Positions 53,785 to 62,217 are shown, counted from the first letter of the stretch. The stretch: 64,000 nt of DNA from Chryseobacterium cucumeris (GCF_001593385.1 NZ_LUVZ01000003.1:88411-152410), one strand, 5' to 3'. Numbers and translations are program-made. The notes: a model not told the origin generated them from the letters alone.

Positions 53785-54843
53785 TTAATCATTACAGCTT
53801 CTTTCTACACATTTCCATTCCGTACCGTTATAAAGCTTTACACATTTATCCTGAATATCATACAGAAGCATTCCTTCTTTCGGTTCTGCGATGGCATCTC
53901 CGGGCTGTGGCGTCTGGCTTACATGCTGAACTCTGGTAATCACAAAACCTTTATTTTTTGATTCCATAGCCAGAAATCCATTAGGAATATTTTCAGGCCA
54001 CGAATCGCTTTTCTGCTGTACGGTAATTCCGAATTTTGTATATCCGTCAGGGGTTCCTGAAATGCCGGGTTTTGTACAAAATCCATCGATCTCATCAATA
54101 ATCAGGGGTGCATTTCCACAACTTGTTTTAGCTTCAGACAATCCTTCAGGCCAAAGAGAGGGACACATTGCTTTTGTTGCATTTGGTCCACAGAAACTGG
54201 AATTCCCCATTCCTAGTCCTATTACGGATCCCATGACAATAGCTACGATCTGGCTGTCATCACTGATGATGGAAGCTCCTCCTCCGCCACTTACGTCTGC
54301 TTTTGCAATACAGTACGCTCTCCCGGTAGGAATACCTACATATTCAACAGAAGGATAGGTGGTAGACTGCTGGGTAAATGTTCCGCAAATCTCTACCACA
54401 CTGCTTGTTCCCATTTCAATAACTGAAGTTGTTCCGGGATAAAAACCACCAAATGACGGATCTTCCTGAATCACTGATCCTACAAGGGATAGAAAAGATT
54501 TCGCTCCTAATCTAATTTTTGAATTCTTCTGAGATCCGAAAGTTCCTACTTTCACTGTTCCTGTGGATTTAACACTTGCACCATCACCAATTTCCAACAC
54601 TCCATCGACCTGGATACTATTGGATTGCAATTGTCCGGATTGAATGATAAGGGTTGCTCCGTTCGGGATACTGATATTGGTAGTTACACTGAGGGTTCCG
54701 TTAAGACAATAGGTATTTCCGCTTGTGAGCGCCTGTCCGGTGTAAGGAATACACTGGGCATAAGCCGTTGTACTGAAGACGAACATTAATAAAAAAGATA
54801 ATTTTTTATTAATATTTAAAAAAAATAGGTTATTCATACACAT
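53785..54843 (-). CDS. Exported parallel-beta-helix-like surface protein
   Basis: 352 residues (the third codon, Met at 54837, is an alternative start). Signal peptide ends at TTAYAQ. From about 40 to 160 the chain has short repeated turns (ISIPNGATLIIQSGQLQSNSIQVDGVLEIGDGASVKSTGTVKVG) typical of a right-handed beta-helix. Nine or more Cys residues suggest disulfides outside the cytoplasm. The C-terminal EGMLLYDIQDKCVKLYNGTEWKCVERSCND resembles the end of the downstream gene. Function unknown, probably surface structure or adhesion. Confidence 0.65.
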   Translation of the reverse strand: MCMNNLFFLNINKKLSFLLMFVFSTTAYAQCIPYTGQALTSGNTYCLNGTLSVTTNISIPNGATLIIQSGQLQSNSIQVDGVLEIGDGASVKSTGTVKVGTFGSQKNSKIRLGAKSFLSLVGSVIQEDPSFGGFYPGTTSVIEMGTSSVVEICGTFTQQSTTYPSVEYVGIPTGRAYCIAKADVSGGGGASIISDDSQIVAIVMGSVIGLGMGNSSFCGPNATKAMCPSLWPEGLSEAKTSCGNAPLIIDEIDGFCTKPGISGTPDGYTKFGITVQQKSDSWPENIPNGFLAMESKNKGFVITRVQHVSQTPQPGDAIAEPKEGMLLYDIQDKCVKLYNGTEWKCVERSCND

Positions 54844-55272
54844 TTATAATACTTTAACAAATTATTATTGTTTAAATAAAAAATATTTAAATTTTCAACA
54901 TCATCGACCCCACTAACAACAATTAACATACCAAACAACTGTTTAATTTTTTCGTTTTTATATGATATTTAAACACTATATATGACTGCCAAGGCTATCA
55001 AAAAACACTTATAATTGTTACACCACAACAAATTACACTCTTCACATCGCACCTATATTCAACAGAATTATTTTCTGGATTTTATTTTTCAAATGGTATT
55101 TTCTTTCCATGTTTAATAGAAATAATTAGGCATTTATTGATATAGCAAATACATCTTTCATACAAACACATCCTCAAAACATAGCCTTTTTTTAACCTTA
55201 GCTGTTTTTAACTGAATACAACAATAGATAATCTGAATAACAGACGTCCATTCAAATTCACATTAAAAACCG
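54844..55272. other. AT-rich intergenic region
   Basis: More than 400 bases with no reading frame, tRNA or strong hairpin. It presumably carries the promoter of the leftward surface-protein operon, but no exact minus-strand TAnnTTTG box is visible. Confidence 0.5.
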
Positions 55273-55280
55273 TAAATTTG
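55273..55280 (+). promoter_or_regulatory. -7 box TAAATTTG four bases before the mnmE start
   Basis: Exact TAnnTTTG ending at 55280 with the ATG at 55285. Transcription would begin at or within a few bases of the ATG, implying leaderless or near-leaderless mRNA. Confidence 0.55.
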
Positions 55281-55284
55281 CAGC

Positions 55285-56670
55285 ATGAATAACGATACGA
55301 TATGTGCACTGGCTACGGCCAATGGGATAGGTGCTTTAGGCATCATCCGTGTTTCAGGAAATGAAGCTTTATCTGTGGTTCAGAAAAGTTTTCCGGCCAA
55401 AAATCTGGAAAAACAGAAATCTCACACCATTCATTACGGTTATTTTATGGATGAGGAGGAAGCTATTGACGAGGTGATGCTTTCTATTTTCCTGGCTCCG
55501 AAAAGTTTCACCACTGAGAATTCTGTGGAGATTGCTTTTCACGGCTCTCCGCATATCGGAAAACGTATTCTTGAAACCTTGATCAAAAACGGGGCGAGAA
55601 TGGCTAAAGCAGGGGAATTTACCCTTCGTGCTTTTATCAATGGCAGAATTGATCTTTCCCAGGCAGAAGCGATTGCTGATGTCATCGCCTCTGAAAATGA
55701 AGCTTCGAGAAAAGTAGCCATCAACCAGCTGAAAGGAGGAATCACCAATGAAATCTCTGTATTGAGGACTGACCTTTTAAATTTCGTTTCCTTAATTGAA
55801 CTGGAGCTTGATTTCGCTGAAGAAGATGTGGAATTTGCAGACAGAAGTGCCCTAAGCGGATTACTGGATAAAATTGAAGTCAAATTAAATTCGTTGATTG
55901 AAAGTTTCCAATACGGAAACGCCATTAAAAACGGAACTGCGGTTGCCATCATTGGAAAACCGAACGCCGGAAAGTCTACGCTGCTGAACTCTCTTTTAAA
56001 GGAAGAAAGGGCGATTGTGAGTAATATTGCCGGAACAACGAGAGATACCATTGAGGAAGTTCTTCATATTAAGGGCCATGCTTTCCGATTAATTGATACT
56101 GCAGGACTGCGTGAAACAGTTGATGAAATTGAAGCAATCGGAGTAAAAAAAGCTAAAGAAAAAGTAGAAAACGCCAATATTTTAGTGTATCTGGCAGATG
56201 CTGCTACCGAGGATTTTTCTGAGGATATTGAAATGATCCAGTCTCTTTTGAGAGAAGATCTGAAACTGATTATCTGTGCGACAAAAATTGATGAAGTAAT
56301 TCCTACCAAATATGAAACAGTAGAAGATATTTTCAGAAGTGCTATTTCTCACGAATTTGATTTTATCAAAATCTCAGCAGTTGAAAATCAAAATATTCAG
56401 GATCTGAAAAATGAACTTTCTTCGTATGTGGAACATTTAAAAACTGAAGAAAATAACGTTGTCATCACTAACCAACGACACTTTGAAGCCTTGAGAAAGT
56501 CGATGGATGCCGTTCATAAAGTGAAAGAAGCGATCTCTTTCCAGATCTCTACAGAATTACTGGCGTACGAGCTTAGAAATGCCCTGGAACATCTTGGAGA
56601 AATCTCCGGAGAGGTGACCAATGATGAGGTGCTGGGGAATATTTTTTCTAAGTTTTGTATCGGGAAATAA
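55285..56670 (+). CDS. mnmE: tRNA modification GTPase MnmE
   Basis: 461 residues, complete. N-terminal formyl-THF-binding domain (TICALATANGIGALGIIRVSGNEA), HGSPHIGKRILE and EAIADVIAS, then the inserted G domain: G1 GKPNAGKST (224-232), switch GTTRDTIEE, G3 DTAGLRE and CATKIDE, ending FCIGK with the catalytic Cys. With MnmG it makes the cmnm5 modification of wobble uridines. The island integrase starts 168 bases downstream, and the last 18 bases of mnmE are a plausible attachment site; the protein is intact. Confidence 0.97.
   Translation: MNNDTICALATANGIGALGIIRVSGNEALSVVQKSFPAKNLEKQKSHTIHYGYFMDEEEAIDEVMLSIFLAPKSFTTENSVEIAFHGSPHIGKRILETLIKNGARMAKAGEFTLRAFINGRIDLSQAEAIADVIASENEASRKVAINQLKGGITNEISVLRTDLLNFVSLIELELDFAEEDVEFADRSALSGLLDKIEVKLNSLIESFQYGNAIKNGTAVAIIGKPNAGKSTLLNSLLKEERAIVSNIAGTTRDTIEEVLHIKGHAFRLIDTAGLRETVDEIEAIGVKKAKEKVENANILVYLADAATEDFSEDIEMIQSLLREDLKLIICATKIDEVIPTKYETVEDIFRSAISHEFDFIKISAVENQNIQDLKNELSSYVEHLKTEENNVVITNQRHFEALRKSMDAVHKVKEAISFQISTELLAYELRNALEHLGEISGEVTNDEVLGNIFSKFCIGK
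56653..56670 (+). other. Candidate attachment site at the mnmE 3' end
   Basis: The last 18 bases, TTTTGTATCGGGAAATAA, encode FCIGK plus stop. The corresponding segment is the known attachment site of SGI1-type islands in Enterobacteria. Here a tyrosine recombinase gene follows immediately. The matching repeat at the other end would lie outside the window; I found none inside. Confidence 0.45.
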
Positions 56671-56759
56671 TTTAGCTTTTCTTTAATTTCTTTTTCTTTC
56701 TTTTATTTGATTATCAGATATTTATATAAATTTTATTTTCTCTTTTTAGGGTTTATTTA

Positions 56760-56825
56760 TATATTTGTACTACTTCTGTACCACTTCGGGCTATCAAAAT
56801 AGTGAAAAGTAGTACAAAGTAGTAC
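56760..56825 (+). promoter_or_regulatory. Integrase promoter within four symmetric GTACTACTT sites
   Basis: The -7 box TATATTTG (56760-56767) overlaps GTACTACTT (56767-56775); GTACCACTT follows at 56778. The reverse word AAGTAGTAC occurs at 56807 and 56817. The outer arms TTTGTACTACTT and AAGTAGTACAAA are perfect inverted repeats. Spacing within each pair is 10-11 bases. The layout fits autoregulation of the recombinase or a recombinase-binding att region. Confidence 0.6.
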
Positions 56826-56837
56826 AAATCCAAAGTT

Positions 56838-57977
56838 ATGAAAATATCACTTAGTCAAAGAAAATTGAAAGATGGAAGAATCAGTCTGTCGATTGAGTTT
56901 TATCGTGGTTCCGAAATTACTGAAGACGGAAAAAGAAAACATCTGAGAAGCTTTGAGAATCTAGATTCTTATTTAATTTCAAATCCAAAAACTGCAAAAG
57001 AAAAAAAAGAAAATAAAGAAGCTTTAGAGTTTGCAGAAAACGTACTTGCAATTAGAAAAGCTGAATATGCTCAAGGGAGATTTGAATTAAAAAATACTGC
57101 AAAATCAAAAAGGGTATTTCTAAATTTTTTTGCTGAACTGACAGAAGAAAAGCAAAAGCAAGATACTTCTAATAATTACGGTAACTGGTTTTCTACGCTA
57201 CAACATCTCAAAAAGATTGTTCCAAAAAATATGACTTTCGAAGAAATTGATGAAAGTTTCGTCAAGAAAGTTCACCGATATTTCGAAAAAGATGCTCTCA
57301 CAAAAAGTGAACTGCCACTTTCTCAAAACTCAAAATATTCATATTTCAATAAGTTTAAAGCTGCACTCCGGAGCGCCTTCGACAATGGATATTTAACAAT
57401 TAATTATGCTTCGAAAATAAAATCTTTTGAACAAGCTGAAAGCCAAAGAGAGTATCTGATTTTTGATGAATTACAACGATTAGCAAAAGCGGAATGCAAA
57501 TATCCGGTTTTAAAAAAAGCTTTTCTTTTTTCTTGTTTATCAGGGTTGCGTTGGTCGGATATTAATACTTTGACCTGGAAAGAAATTCGCGATGAAGTTG
57601 ATGTTTCCAGAGTCAATTTCAGACAGGAAAAAACGGATGGTGTAGAATATCTTTATATCTCAAAACAAGCCAGAGAATTGTTGGGCGAAAGACAAGATCC
57701 GCAAGAAAGAGTTTTCAAAGGTTTGAAATATGGGATGACTTATAATACTGAAATTATCCGTTGGTGCAATCGTGCTGCGGTTCCGAAGCATATTACTTTT
57801 CACTCAGCCAGACATACGAACGCAGTTCTATTGTTAGAAAACGGTGCAGATATTTACACGGTTTCTAAAAGACTGGGACATCGTGAGTTGAGAACAACAC
57901 AGATTTATGCAAAAATAGTGGATAGCAAAATGAAAGAAGCTGCTGAGATTATTCCGGAATTAAATATCGAGTTATGA
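56838..57977 (+). CDS. Tyrosine recombinase / integrase
   Basis: 379 residues, typical of Bacteroidetes mobile-element integrases. An N-terminal arm-binding region (ISLSQRKLKDGRISLSIEFYRG), a SAM-like core-binding domain (about 92-185), then the catalytic domain with Arg238 (SGLRWSDI), His322 and Arg325 (HSARHT), His348 (LGHRE) and nucleophile Tyr357 (TTQIYAKI). It inserts and excises the island. Immediate position after mnmE suggests use of that gene's 3' end as target. Confidence 0.95.
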   Translation: MKISLSQRKLKDGRISLSIEFYRGSEITEDGKRKHLRSFENLDSYLISNPKTAKEKKENKEALEFAENVLAIRKAEYAQGRFELKNTAKSKRVFLNFFAELTEEKQKQDTSNNYGNWFSTLQHLKKIVPKNMTFEEIDESFVKKVHRYFEKDALTKSELPLSQNSKYSYFNKFKAALRSAFDNGYLTINYASKIKSFEQAESQREYLIFDELQRLAKAECKYPVLKKAFLFSCLSGLRWSDINTLTWKEIRDEVDVSRVNFRQEKTDGVEYLYISKQARELLGERQDPQERVFKGLKYGMTYNTEIIRWCNRAAVPKHITFHSARHTNAVLLLENGADIYTVSKRLGHRELRTTQIYAKIVDSKMKEAAEIIPELNIEL

Positions 57978-58171
57978 AAATTCCGTTTTCTATTTTTAAA
58001 CTCAATAAAAATCACTTTTTAATCCAGTTGAATCCAGAATAATCTTATTTAGCCTTTTAACATTTCAAATTAGTCCAAAGCATTCTTATTTAGCCCACAA
58101 GCTATTGATAGTCTTTTATTTATGGTTTTTATTGTTGACTTTTGTTTCGTTAAATCAATTAAAAGAAACAG

Positions 58172-58456
58172 ATGGAAAATAATGAAATCATCATTCATAA
58201 GCTCAACCGAATTGAAAAGCATATTTTCGGACTAAAAGCAATTCTAAATGTAGAAGAGCTTTCGGATTACACAGGATTCAAGAAATCCTATATCTACAAA
58301 TTGGTTCATACTAACTCTATCCCATTTTCAAAACCTTCCGGAAAAATTCTATTCTTTGAACGAAAAAAAATTGACGAATGGCTGCTGAAAAACAGCCATA
58401 AATCAAATGACGAGATCCAACAGGAAGCCATAGAATTTTCTTTACGCAAAAAATAA
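58172..58456 (+). CDS. Excisionase-like helix-turn-helix protein
   Basis: 94 residues. ILNVEELSDYTGFKKSYIYKLVHTNSIPFSKPSGKILFFERKKIDEWLLKN is the MerR-like HTH_17/excisionase fold used by Bacteroidetes elements to direct excision or switch on transfer genes. It follows the integrase in the same direction. The 194-base gap before it carries the direct repeat TCTTATTTAGCC (58043 and 58084). Confidence 0.87.
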   Translation: MENNEIIIHKLNRIEKHIFGLKAILNVEELSDYTGFKKSYIYKLVHTNSIPFSKPSGKILFFERKKIDEWLLKNSHKSNDEIQQEAIEFSLRKK

Positions 58457-58483
58457 AACCTAACTACTGCCATAGTTAGGTTT
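58456..58483 (+). terminator. Terminator after the excisionase gene
   Basis: Perfect 11-bp stem AAACCTAACTA / TAGTTAGGTTT with a 6-nt loop, starting in the last base of the stop codon. Confidence 0.65.
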
Positions 58484-58559
58484 AAATGTTTGTTTTACTG
58501 GAAGTAAAGAGCAAATATAAAAATTATTTGTGACTCCTTCCAAAATCAAAAATGTTTTT

Positions 58560-59717
58560 ATGGAAGAGAATAAAATTCTGTATCAAATCAAGACAGAAAC
58601 GAAAACCATATTCGACAGAGCGATTAATTATTTGAATTCAAAATATTCAATTAGGTTCAATACGATCTCTCTTGAGCTTGAAATCAAACTTGTTTCGGAT
58701 AAAAAATGGTCAGCACTCAATTTGAACTCATTATTTATAGAACTTGTCAGATCAGGAATTGATATTCCGATTAATAAATTGGAGATTCTGGTCAGAAGTC
58801 ATTTGATTCAGCAGTACAATCCGATTCGGGAATATTTCGAAAACTTGGAAAATTGGGACAACGAAAGTCATATCAGTAAGCTTTGCAGTTATGTAAAGAC
58901 AACGGATGATAAATCCTTTCAAAAGTATTTCGAGAAGTGGATAACCAGGACTGTAATTTGTGCCTTGAAACCTGGCTACATCAACAAACAGTGTTTTGTC
59001 CTGTTCAATACTAAGCAGAATAGTGGAAAGACGAGTTTTCTGCGATTTCTCATTCCTGCAAATCTTGAACAGTATTACACAGAAGATATTGGTGTTGATA
59101 AAGATGGCTTAATTTCCTTATGCAAAAACCTTCTGGTCAATATTGATGAGCTTTCGGTAATGTCAAAAACGGATGTCAATATTCTCAAGTCTTTTATTTC
59201 AAAAAATACCGTCAATGCAAGATTGCCTTACGATCGCAAATCGTCATTGATGCACAGGACAGCTTCGTTTTGTGGCTCAACCAATCGTTCGGATTTTTTA
59301 ACCGATGAAACCGGAAGTGTGCGGTGGCAGATTTTTGAAGTTTTGGAGATTGATTTCAATTATTCTAAGGAAATCAATATTGAAAAAGTTTGGTCACAAG
59401 CATACTATAATGCTTTTGAAAGAAAAAATTACAATCCTGAACTCACGGCTGAAGACATCCAGGAAAATGAAAATCGGAATGAAAAATTCAAACAGGTATC
59501 CCTGGAACAGGAAATTATCCTTAGTCATTTCGAAAAATCCAAACTGCAAGGTGAATTTTTGACGCCTTCGGACATTATGCTTGCGATGAACAATGCGCTT
59601 GGTGTACGGCTGAACATTATAAAAATTGGTAAAGCCTTGACCGCAATGAACTACGAAAGAATAAAACATCCGAAAAGACAAGTCTATGGATATTTGATTC
59701 GAAGGAAAATTGACTAA
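58560..59717 (+). CDS. VapE-type P-loop helicase/primase-associated ATPase
   Basis: 385 residues from the ATG at 58560; a GTG start 10 codons earlier is less likely. REYFENLENWDNESHISKL is the VapE-family lead-in, the Walker A is NTKQNSGKT (150-158), Walker B-like LLVNIDELSVMSK and the C-block GSTNRSDFLTDETGSVRWQIFEV follow. It is a superfamily 3-like hexameric helicase used for replication of satellites and integrative elements. It lies just upstream of an iteron-like cluster and a primase. Confidence 0.88.
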   Translation: MEENKILYQIKTETKTIFDRAINYLNSKYSIRFNTISLELEIKLVSDKKWSALNLNSLFIELVRSGIDIPINKLEILVRSHLIQQYNPIREYFENLENWDNESHISKLCSYVKTTDDKSFQKYFEKWITRTVICALKPGYINKQCFVLFNTKQNSGKTSFLRFLIPANLEQYYTEDIGVDKDGLISLCKNLLVNIDELSVMSKTDVNILKSFISKNTVNARLPYDRKSSLMHRTASFCGSTNRSDFLTDETGSVRWQIFEVLEIDFNYSKEINIEKVWSQAYYNAFERKNYNPELTAEDIQENENRNEKFKQVSLEQEIILSHFEKSKLQGEFLTPSDIMLAMNNALGVRLNIIKIGKALTAMNYERIKHPKRQVYGYLIRRKID

Positions 59718-59736
59718 TGAAATAATTTAAAATTAC

Positions 59737-59912
59737 TTACCACTTACCTGAAAATTCCGGAAACCATTATTGACACAAAGTTTATGTTAAGGTAACTGAA
59801 TAAAAGTAAACTTACCTAATTACCTGAAATAAATGAAGGTAACCAGGTAATAAAAGGTATGACGTAAAATCCATAGAAAACTTGATGAATAAAGACATAG
59901 GTAATAAGGTAG
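59737..59912. repeat. Iteron-like cluster, ten TTACC/AGGTA sites, candidate origin
   Basis: TTACC(T) at 59737, 59744, 59812 and 59820; AGGTA(A) at 59790, 59837, 59845, 59855, 59899 and 59907. Many are spaced 7-8 bases. Centre: TTACCT-AA-TTACCT (59812-59825) mirrored by AGGTAA-CC-AGGTAA (59837-59850). The block fills the gap between the helicase and primase genes and is AT-rich. It looks like a replication origin or a multi-site operator of the replication genes. Confidence 0.65.
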
Positions 59913-59959
59913 GCGAATTTAAAAAAAACTTTATAAACAAAACACAAAAATAAAATTCT

Positions 59960-60841
59960 ATGAACTGCAAACAATTCAACAGCATACCCTTGGAAGAAGT
60001 CCTGCTTTCTCTCGGACACCTTCCTACGAAACAAAATGAAAAAGATGCCTGGTATCTCAACCCTTTTGCCAGCGAATCCCAGGCCTCTTTTAAAATCAAT
60101 AAAAGCCTAAACTATTGGTATCTATTTTCAGAAGGAATTGGCGGGAATAATACAGATTTTATGAAGAAATACCTGAATACTTCCATTAATGGAGTTTTGA
60201 ACTGGGCAGACAGCCAAAATTTTTCTTCTTTTCAAAATCAAAATGTTTCAAATCAGAAATTAGAAAATCTTCCGAAAAATTACGAGATAATTGAAATTAA
60301 AAATGTCCAGCATCCGGCACTCCTGGAATATTTGAGGGAAAGAAAAGTACAAAACCAAACCGAATTTTTAAATGAAATTCATTACCGAATGAACGATAAA
60401 AATTATTTTGGGATAGGTTTTAAGAATGATTCTGGTGGTTATGAAATCCGCAATAAATATTCAAAAATTTGCCTGGGTAAAAAACAAATCTCAACTATCA
60501 AAAACGATTCTGATTCACTTCGGATTTTCGAGGGCTTTTTCGATTTTCTTTCTTTTAAAACTCTTAAAAATGAATTGGAAAAGCAACCCTCCGATTATCT
60601 TATATTGAATTCTGTTTCGATGATTAATAATATTAAAAATTTACTTGGAAAATATGATAAAGTGGAGCTTTATTTTGATAATGATGAAGCGGGAAATCGT
60701 GCTGTAGAAATCATTCGCAATGAAACAAACAATCCAGAAGATTGCCGGGTGCTCTATTCAGATTTCAAGGACTTGAATGAATATCTTAGTAAGAAAACCG
60801 AAGAAGTTCAAAAACAATATAAATCAGTATTTAAGAGATGA
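59960..60841 (+). CDS. Toprim primase-like protein
   Basis: 293 residues. The N-terminal part follows the DnaG CHC2 pattern without its zinc ligands (AWYLNPFASESQASFKINKSLNYWYLFSEGIGGNNTDFMKKY). The Toprim core has Glu191 in LRIFEGFFDFLSF and Asp240/Asp242 in LYFDNDEAGNRA. Such zinc-less primases are standard on Bacteroidetes mobile elements. The stop overlaps the next start (ATGA), so both are co-translated. Confidence 0.9.
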   Translation: MNCKQFNSIPLEEVLLSLGHLPTKQNEKDAWYLNPFASESQASFKINKSLNYWYLFSEGIGGNNTDFMKKYLNTSINGVLNWADSQNFSSFQNQNVSNQKLENLPKNYEIIEIKNVQHPALLEYLRERKVQNQTEFLNEIHYRMNDKNYFGIGFKNDSGGYEIRNKYSKICLGKKQISTIKNDSDSLRIFEGFFDFLSFKTLKNELEKQPSDYLILNSVSMINNIKNLLGKYDKVELYFDNDEAGNRAVEIIRNETNNPEDCRVLYSDFKDLNEYLSKKTEEVQKQYKSVFKR

Positions 60842-61476
60842 GAAATTCAAAAACTTTTGATGTGAACTTATTTGAGAAAATGTTTGATTTAAATTCAAAA
60901 AATAAAATCGGGGCAAATACTATAGCTGTTTTTACTTTCATCCTCTACAAATGTGAAGATCCACATAAAGAGATTGTTCTATCAGACTATCAAATGGCAA
61001 GAGAGCTCGGACTTTCCAGGCAAACGGTCATTACTGCAAAAAATAAGCTCAAACTTATAGGACTTTTAGATTATAATAGAAATCCGGGTTTTCCAAATCG
61101 TTTTATTTTAAATGGCAACCCAATGCCAAAAGTAACACCAAAAACCTGTGAAATGATAGATAAACCGATTGATGAACTAAAAACCATTGTGGAATCGGAA
61201 ATTAATACCAATAGTTCATTTTCAAAATATCCGAACTTAAAACAGTTTATGGATTTTGCGAAAACTTTAAAAGACTATTCAGAAAAGCTGGATGCTTTAT
61301 TGATTCAAAAATTTCAAAAATGGGAAGAAGCCGATTGGAAAAATTCAATTGGAAGACCTATTTTGAATTGGCAAGCTACTCTTGAAAAAAATATGAATAC
61401 CCTTGATGTTTCACACTTTAGTGGAAATTCTTCGCTATCTAATCTTCCAAAAATTAAAAGACCGAAACTATATTAA
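60838..61476 (+). CDS. Winged-helix replication protein (DnaD/replisome-organiser-like)
   Basis: 212 residues. NTIAVFTFILYKCEDPHKEIVLSDYQMARELGLSRQTVITAKNKLKLIGLLDYNRN is a winged helix as in phage replisome organisers; the C-terminal GRPILNWQATLEKNM resembles the DnaD-type end. It overlaps the primase gene by 4 bases and probably binds the origin. The iteron-like repeat is a likely target. Exact family not assigned. Confidence 0.7.
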   Translation: MRNSKTFDVNLFEKMFDLNSKNKIGANTIAVFTFILYKCEDPHKEIVLSDYQMARELGLSRQTVITAKNKLKLIGLLDYNRNPGFPNRFILNGNPMPKVTPKTCEMIDKPIDELKTIVESEINTNSSFSKYPNLKQFMDFAKTLKDYSEKLDALLIQKFQKWEEADWKNSIGRPILNWQATLEKNMNTLDVSHFSGNSSLSNLPKIKRPKLY

Positions 61477-61887
61477 AATCAACTACTCCGACTGGTCTAA
61501 ATTAAGGTAGACTAAATAAAATTTCTGACTTATGAAAACTCTATAGCAAGATGTGTCTTTGTATATACAAAATTTACATTTTGTACCTCCAAAGACTCTC
61601 TTGCCTTTTCTGCGAAAAGGGTGAAAAAACTTCGGAACTCGTTTTTTTTCGTTTTGGAAATCTTTTTTTTAAGGTTGAAAATCCACAAATTTTAAATCGA
61701 TTGAGAGGATTGCTAGTGAAGAGAAAAAGTATTCAATTAATAATCAAATCATCAAAATAAATTTTATATTAGCTGTATAAATAGTTTTAATATAATTTCT
61801 TAAATTGAATCGACATAATGTGTGAATTTGGATATCTGTTGAATTTGTAAAAATACTACTTTGAATATAGTATATAAAAAGAAAAAT
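61477..61887. other. AT-rich region between replication genes and RT unit
   Basis: 410 bases with a perfect TACAAAAT-TTAC-ATTTTGTA inverted repeat (61566-61585). A 69-codon frame (61551-61760) has poor coding character and no recognisable domain; I do not call it a gene. The region probably carries the promoter of the downstream ncRNA/RT transcript. Confidence 0.5.
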
Positions 61888-62210
61888 CTGGGGGCAAAGG
61901 TTGGAGTGATACGTTTAGCTAAAATAAACCACGTCTAAAACATATGTTAGCTGGGAAGGATAATACCAGTTTCCAAATCTTTCACAAGAATTATTGAGGA
62001 AACAGTTGCCAACAGCCTAATAACTGTTGAATACCTGAAGTTTAATCTAAGTAACAATTTGTTTGACATATTTATGATGTTTAAGCATTTAAGAACAAAG
62101 ATAACAATTTCTATACCTGAAAAGAGTAGCGTCGCAATAGCCATTAATTTGGCGAAAGCTTCGTAGGAGCCTGTACATTCTAAACCTGCTACTATAAATT
62201 GCCCCCTTTT
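61888..62210 (+). ncRNA. Structured non-coding RNA upstream of the reverse transcriptase
   Basis: Closed by a perfect 8-bp stem GGGGGCAA (61890-61897) / TTGCCCCC (62199-62206), extended by AGGTT (61898-61902) / AACCT (62183-62187), and followed by TTTT, so the 3' end looks like a terminator. Inside: CTGG/CCAG hairpin (61951-61970), AACAGTT/AACTGTT (62001-62028), a small ACAT/ATGT hairpin and CGAA-AGC-TTCG near 62153. AGTAGC/GCTACT could compete with AGGTT/AACCT. It ends 8 bases before the RT start. RT-associated defence systems (DRT2, DRT9, retrons) carry such RNAs as template. Pairing was read by eye. Confidence 0.65.
61951..62166 (+). other. Start-less open frame inside the ncRNA (neo-like candidate)
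   Basis: 71 codons without a stop, from CTG at 61951 (preceded by TAG) to TAG at 62164-62166, with no ATG before codon 42. The peptide is protein-like and amphipathic (contains TRIIEETVANSLITVEYLKF and FKHLRTKI). In-frame ACA triplets at 61984 and 62104 are exactly 120 bases apart, so tandem copying of that segment would give an endless 40-residue repeat without stop codons. This resembles neo of DRT2 systems. The antisense frame of the same segment is also stop-free. Interpretation is inference. Confidence 0.45.
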
Positions 62211-62217
62211 ATAAAAT

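Noticed and set aside
61551..61760. 69-codon frame upstream of the ncRNA as a small gene
   Set aside because: Cys/Phe/Lys-rich composition from AT-rich DNA, no start context, no domain; lies over an inverted repeat.
61947..62144. 65-codon minus-strand frame inside the ncRNA
   Set aside because: Antisense shadow of the stop-free plus frame; no promoter seen and the RNA structure is on the plus strand. Kept only as a caveat to the neo-like proposal.
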